Shown: positions 61,821 to 64,000 of the stretch, piece after piece
How positions within the stretch are numbered: the first letter of the stretch is position 1
Layout: every line of letters begins with the position of its first letter
NCBI RefSeq assembly: GCF_041504345.1
Contig: NZ_CP167895.1
Location: forward strand, 1,488,001-1,552,000
DNA length: 64,000 bases
Direction of reading: 5' to 3'
DNA from: Vibrio sp. BS-M-Sm-2
GTDB taxonomy: Bacteria > Pseudomonadota > Gammaproteobacteria > Enterobacterales > Vibrionaceae
Program-made: the position numbers and the translations under genes
Notes under the pieces: generated by a model
Told to the model about the DNA's origin: nothing
Seen by the model: the letters and a program-made list of their open reading frames with translations, nothing else
Databases searched by the model: none

Positions 61821-63203
61821 ATGCTAACGAAACTTCGTCCTTTTACTCGTGAATCGGGTGCGCTTATGCATCTTTCGGTTCCAATCATTTTGACTCAAAT
61901 AGCTACCCAAGCGATGGGATTTGTCGATACGACAATGGCTGGCCAAGTAAGCCCTGCCGATCTTGCCGCTATTGCACTTGGTACCAGCCTTTGGATTCCT
62001 GTGTTGCTGCTACTGCGTGGCGTGATTATGGCGTTAACGCCTGTTGTCGCTTACCACCGTGGCGCACGTGACTTTCAAAGTATCTCTGTTGAATTCTTCC
62101 AGATGGTTTGGCTGGCATTAATAGCGAGTGTGCTACTTATCGCTTACTTGGTGAGTGCGAAACCGATCTTAGAATGGATTGGGGTTGCCGCTGAGATCAT
62201 CCCTATCGGCAGTGATTATGCCTTTGCCCTAGCCTTTGGTGTGCCAGGTATTGCCCTGTTCTACACCTTGAATGGCTTCTGTGAAGGTATGAACAACACC
62301 AAAGTACCGATGATCATTTCTGTGGTTGGTCTGTTGGTGAATATTCCGGTCAACTACGTGCTTATCTACGGTAAATTCGGCTTCCCTGAAATGGGTGCTG
62401 TGGGTTGTGGCTGGGCGACAAGCTTAGTGTATTGGTTAATGTCGGGGATGCTGTATTCCTACATTAAAGGTCATCACCACTACAAGACCATCATCAGCTT
62501 TGCAGACGCGAAGCCAAAAGCAAAAGAGATGCTTCACCTTCTAAGATTAGGTTTACCTATCGGGATGAACATCGCCGTATGTGGCAGCATCTTTGCGGTA
62601 ATCGCATTAATGATTGGCCGTATTGGTGCAGAGAACGTGGCAGCAGCACAAATTGCACTTAACATCTCGAGCCTAACTTACGTGATTCCGATGAGTATCT
62701 CATTTGGCATCACGATTCGTGTTGGACACGCGCTAGGTGAAAAAGATGAACTAGGCGCAATTGAACGCAGCAAAGTCGGCATTTTGGTTGCCGCGTTGAT
62801 ATCATTACTTTCGGTTGCGATGTTCCTTCTGTTCCCTGAATGGATCATTAGGCTTTACACCACCGACCCAGCAATTAGCGCGACAGCAGCAGTATTGTTG
62901 ACCTTTACGGCGATGTACCAATTCAGCGATGCATTGCAAACCTCAGCCAACGGCGCGTTACGTGGCTATAAAGACACTAAGATCCCGATGATCTTAGCTA
63001 TCGCTTCATACTGGGGCTTAGCACTACCACTGGGCATGGTGTTGGGTTTAACAGACTACATTGTTCCTGCAATGGGTGAAGAAGGCTTTTGGATTGGTAT
63101 CCTAACGGGCTTGAGCGTATCAGCGACACTGATGTTAATTCGCTTACGATACGTGATTAAGAAGCGTGACTTGCCACCAGCAAGTGCTCCATTGGCAAAC
63201 TAA
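61821..63203 (+). CDS. MATE-family multidrug/Na+ (or H+) antiporter, NorM-like
   Basis: A 460-aa transporter with twelve helices. Signature segments: LSVPIILTQIATQAMGFVDT and TMAGQVSPADLAAIALGTSL near the N-terminus, and GFPEMGAVGCGWATSLVYWL in the middle. TSANGALRGYKDTKIPMILA is the repeat-2 MATE motif. It exports cationic drugs or metabolites using Na+ or H+. It has a perfect terminator following and normal base use, so it marks the right edge of the accessory segment. Confidence 0.92.
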   Translation: MLTKLRPFTRESGALMHLSVPIILTQIATQAMGFVDTTMAGQVSPADLAAIALGTSLWIPVLLLLRGVIMALTPVVAYHRGARDFQSISVEFFQMVWLALIASVLLIAYLVSAKPILEWIGVAAEIIPIGSDYAFALAFGVPGIALFYTLNGFCEGMNNTKVPMIISVVGLLVNIPVNYVLIYGKFGFPEMGAVGCGWATSLVYWLMSGMLYSYIKGHHHYKTIISFADAKPKAKEMLHLLRLGLPIGMNIAVCGSIFAVIALMIGRIGAENVAAAQIALNISSLTYVIPMSISFGITIRVGHALGEKDELGAIERSKVGILVAALISLLSVAMFLLFPEWIIRLYTTDPAISATAAVLLTFTAMYQFSDALQTSANGALRGYKDTKIPMILAIASYWGLALPLGMVLGLTDYIVPAMGEEGFWIGILTGLSVSATLMLIRLRYVIKKRDLPPASAPLAN

Positions 63204-63224
63204 GACAAATCAACAAGGTAATAC

Positions 63225-63266
63225 AAAAAAGCGCGTTATTGCTACTCGGCAATAACGCGCTTTTTT
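63225..63266. terminator. Bidirectional intrinsic terminator
   Basis: Perfect stem AAAAAAGCGCGTTATTGC/GCAATAACGCGCTTTTTT between the MATE gene and the convergent pilin gene. Confidence 0.9.
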
Positions 63267-63316
63267 ATCTAATTCGAATAAGCTTTATTCCAAATAGAGT
63301 CGTTTAGCTTCTCTGG

Positions 63317-63874
63317 TTAACACTCGTCGTTCACCACTTCAACGGTACATTCACAACCACCATCAGGACACGAATTTCCACTTACTCGACCACCGAAAGA
63401 ATCGTAAAGAACATAACATCCAGATGGAAGAACATTTATAATTGGGCCATCAAGTTCTGATGTAGTAAACGGGTATTCATAACCAACCACTGTATACCTA
63501 TTAGCAAAGTCAGACGTTAAGCTGTCATCATCTGACAAGGTAAGGAAATCGAGCATGTTCAATTTATCCCCTGATTCCCCTCGGCTTTCAGGGCAAAGCG
63601 TTCCCCAATCGACTTCCACACTACCAATACCAAAATCGATAACATAGTTACTTTGGTCACTTGGGTTGCTAGCAGCTGGGTCTAATCCGACAATAATAGC
63701 CTTAGAGGTTACCTGCGTGATTACCCCTTCCATCGCACCTGCGACGCCCTCAAGTACCGCTTCTCTTGCTGACTCTTGGATACCGAGGAATCTTGGAGCC
63801 GCAGTTACCGCTAATACTCCGAGTATGATAATCACCACGATCAGTTCAATTAAAGTAAATCCGTTTTTCTTCAT
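63317..63874 (-). CDS. Type IV pilin / MSHA-like pseudopilin
   Basis: A 185-aa prepilin from ATG 63872-63874. The class III signal MKKNGFTLIELIVVIIILG is cut after Gly5, and Glu5 of the mature chain is present. The conserved helix continues VLAVTAAPRFLGIQESAREA. The C-terminus has four Cys in GNSCPDGGCECTVEV and NDEC, enough for two disulfides. It resembles MshA-type pilins. No assembly genes are in the window, so it is an orphan or the edge of a cluster outside it. The longer frame to 63967 is not supported. Confidence 0.88.
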   Translation of the reverse strand: MKKNGFTLIELIVVIIILGVLAVTAAPRFLGIQESAREAVLEGVAGAMEGVITQVTSKAIIVGLDPAASNPSDQSNYVIDFGIGSVEVDWGTLCPESRGESGDKLNMLDFLTLSDDDSLTSDFANRYTVVGYEYPFTTSELDGPIINVLPSGCYVLYDSFGGRVSGNSCPDGGCECTVEVVNDEC

Positions 63875-64000
63875 GACACCCACATCAATTTGAAACTTAA
63901 ACATTCGATAAGTAAATGACTTATCAATAACTATACATCGCAAAGAGAACACATGAAACATCCTCAATGAGCAACAGGTAAAGCAAACATAAGTCGATTG
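63875..64000. other. Window end, promoter side of pilin gene
   Basis: No gene seen. It contains the pilin upstream region. Confidence 0.4.

Overview
The window reads as ordinary gammaproteobacterial chromosome from a marine Vibrio. Many proteins match Vibrio or enterobacterial families closely: MenI, Gsk, TyrP, YbjD, AcpH, YceIJ, CreA, ArfB and GcvTHP. The marker pairs fadL-volA and the split glycine-cleavage locus (gcvT, an XRE/cupin regulator, glyA-gcvH-gcvP) sit on the smaller chromosome in V. cholerae, so chromosome II of a Splendidus-like Vibrio is my best guess. That placement is inference. I see no rRNA, tRNA, CRISPR array, phage genes or intact insertion sequence.

Layout, 1-20 kb: a partial DUF3389-like gene, menI, an M48 lipoprotein protease and an M50 site-2-type protease; fadL with the surface lysophospholipase gene volA; a PhnA-type zinc-ribbon protein; a DEAD-box helicase; a small DUF1127-like gene; a TerC/Alx membrane protein behind a yybP-ykoY-type (Mn2+) riboswitch; a 5'-nucleotidase-like enzyme; ybjD (OLD family); DUF1097; a LysR regulator divergent from a FocA-type channel fused to a CBS module.

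20-40 kb: yceJ-yceI, DUF2164, an unknown protein, and an EAL phosphodiesterase preceded by a cluster of TGAC/GTCA palindromes. Then a tripartite-type RND efflux operon (two lipoprotein adaptors and a pump) with a divergent TetR gene, rhlE-like helicase, acpH and tyrP with a TyrR box. A chemoreceptor gene with a +1 frameshift in its signalling hairpin follows. Next are an unknown membrane protein, a truncated RND-adaptor remnant, a coupled pair of tiny cysteine-rich ORFs, a YieH-like phosphatase and a periplasmic-sensor HD-GYP protein.

40-58 kb: a tiny lipoprotein and its partner, creA-like, gsk, fhs, a PAS-GGDEF cyclase, yqaB-like, arfB, an XRE regulator, a GlyGly-CTERM trypsin-like protease and the glycine/one-carbon block. 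GcvT, GcvH and GcvP make methylene-THF from glycine, GlyA2 interconverts serine and glycine, and Fhs charges THF with formate. Together these form a one-carbon node.

58-64 kb: an alpha/beta hydrolase, a tiny MGCC membrane peptide, then a markedly AT-rich accessory segment (about 59.0-61.7 kb). That segment carries a two-gene operon for an L-proline cis-4-hydroxylase-like Fe(II)/2OG amino-acid hydroxylase and an EamA/DMT exporter. A MATE pump and an isolated type IV pilin-like gene follow. The hydroxylase-exporter pair is the best candidate for an undescribed system here. Three c-di-GMP enzymes (EAL, HD-GYP, GGDEF) and one broken chemoreceptor make signalling a second theme.
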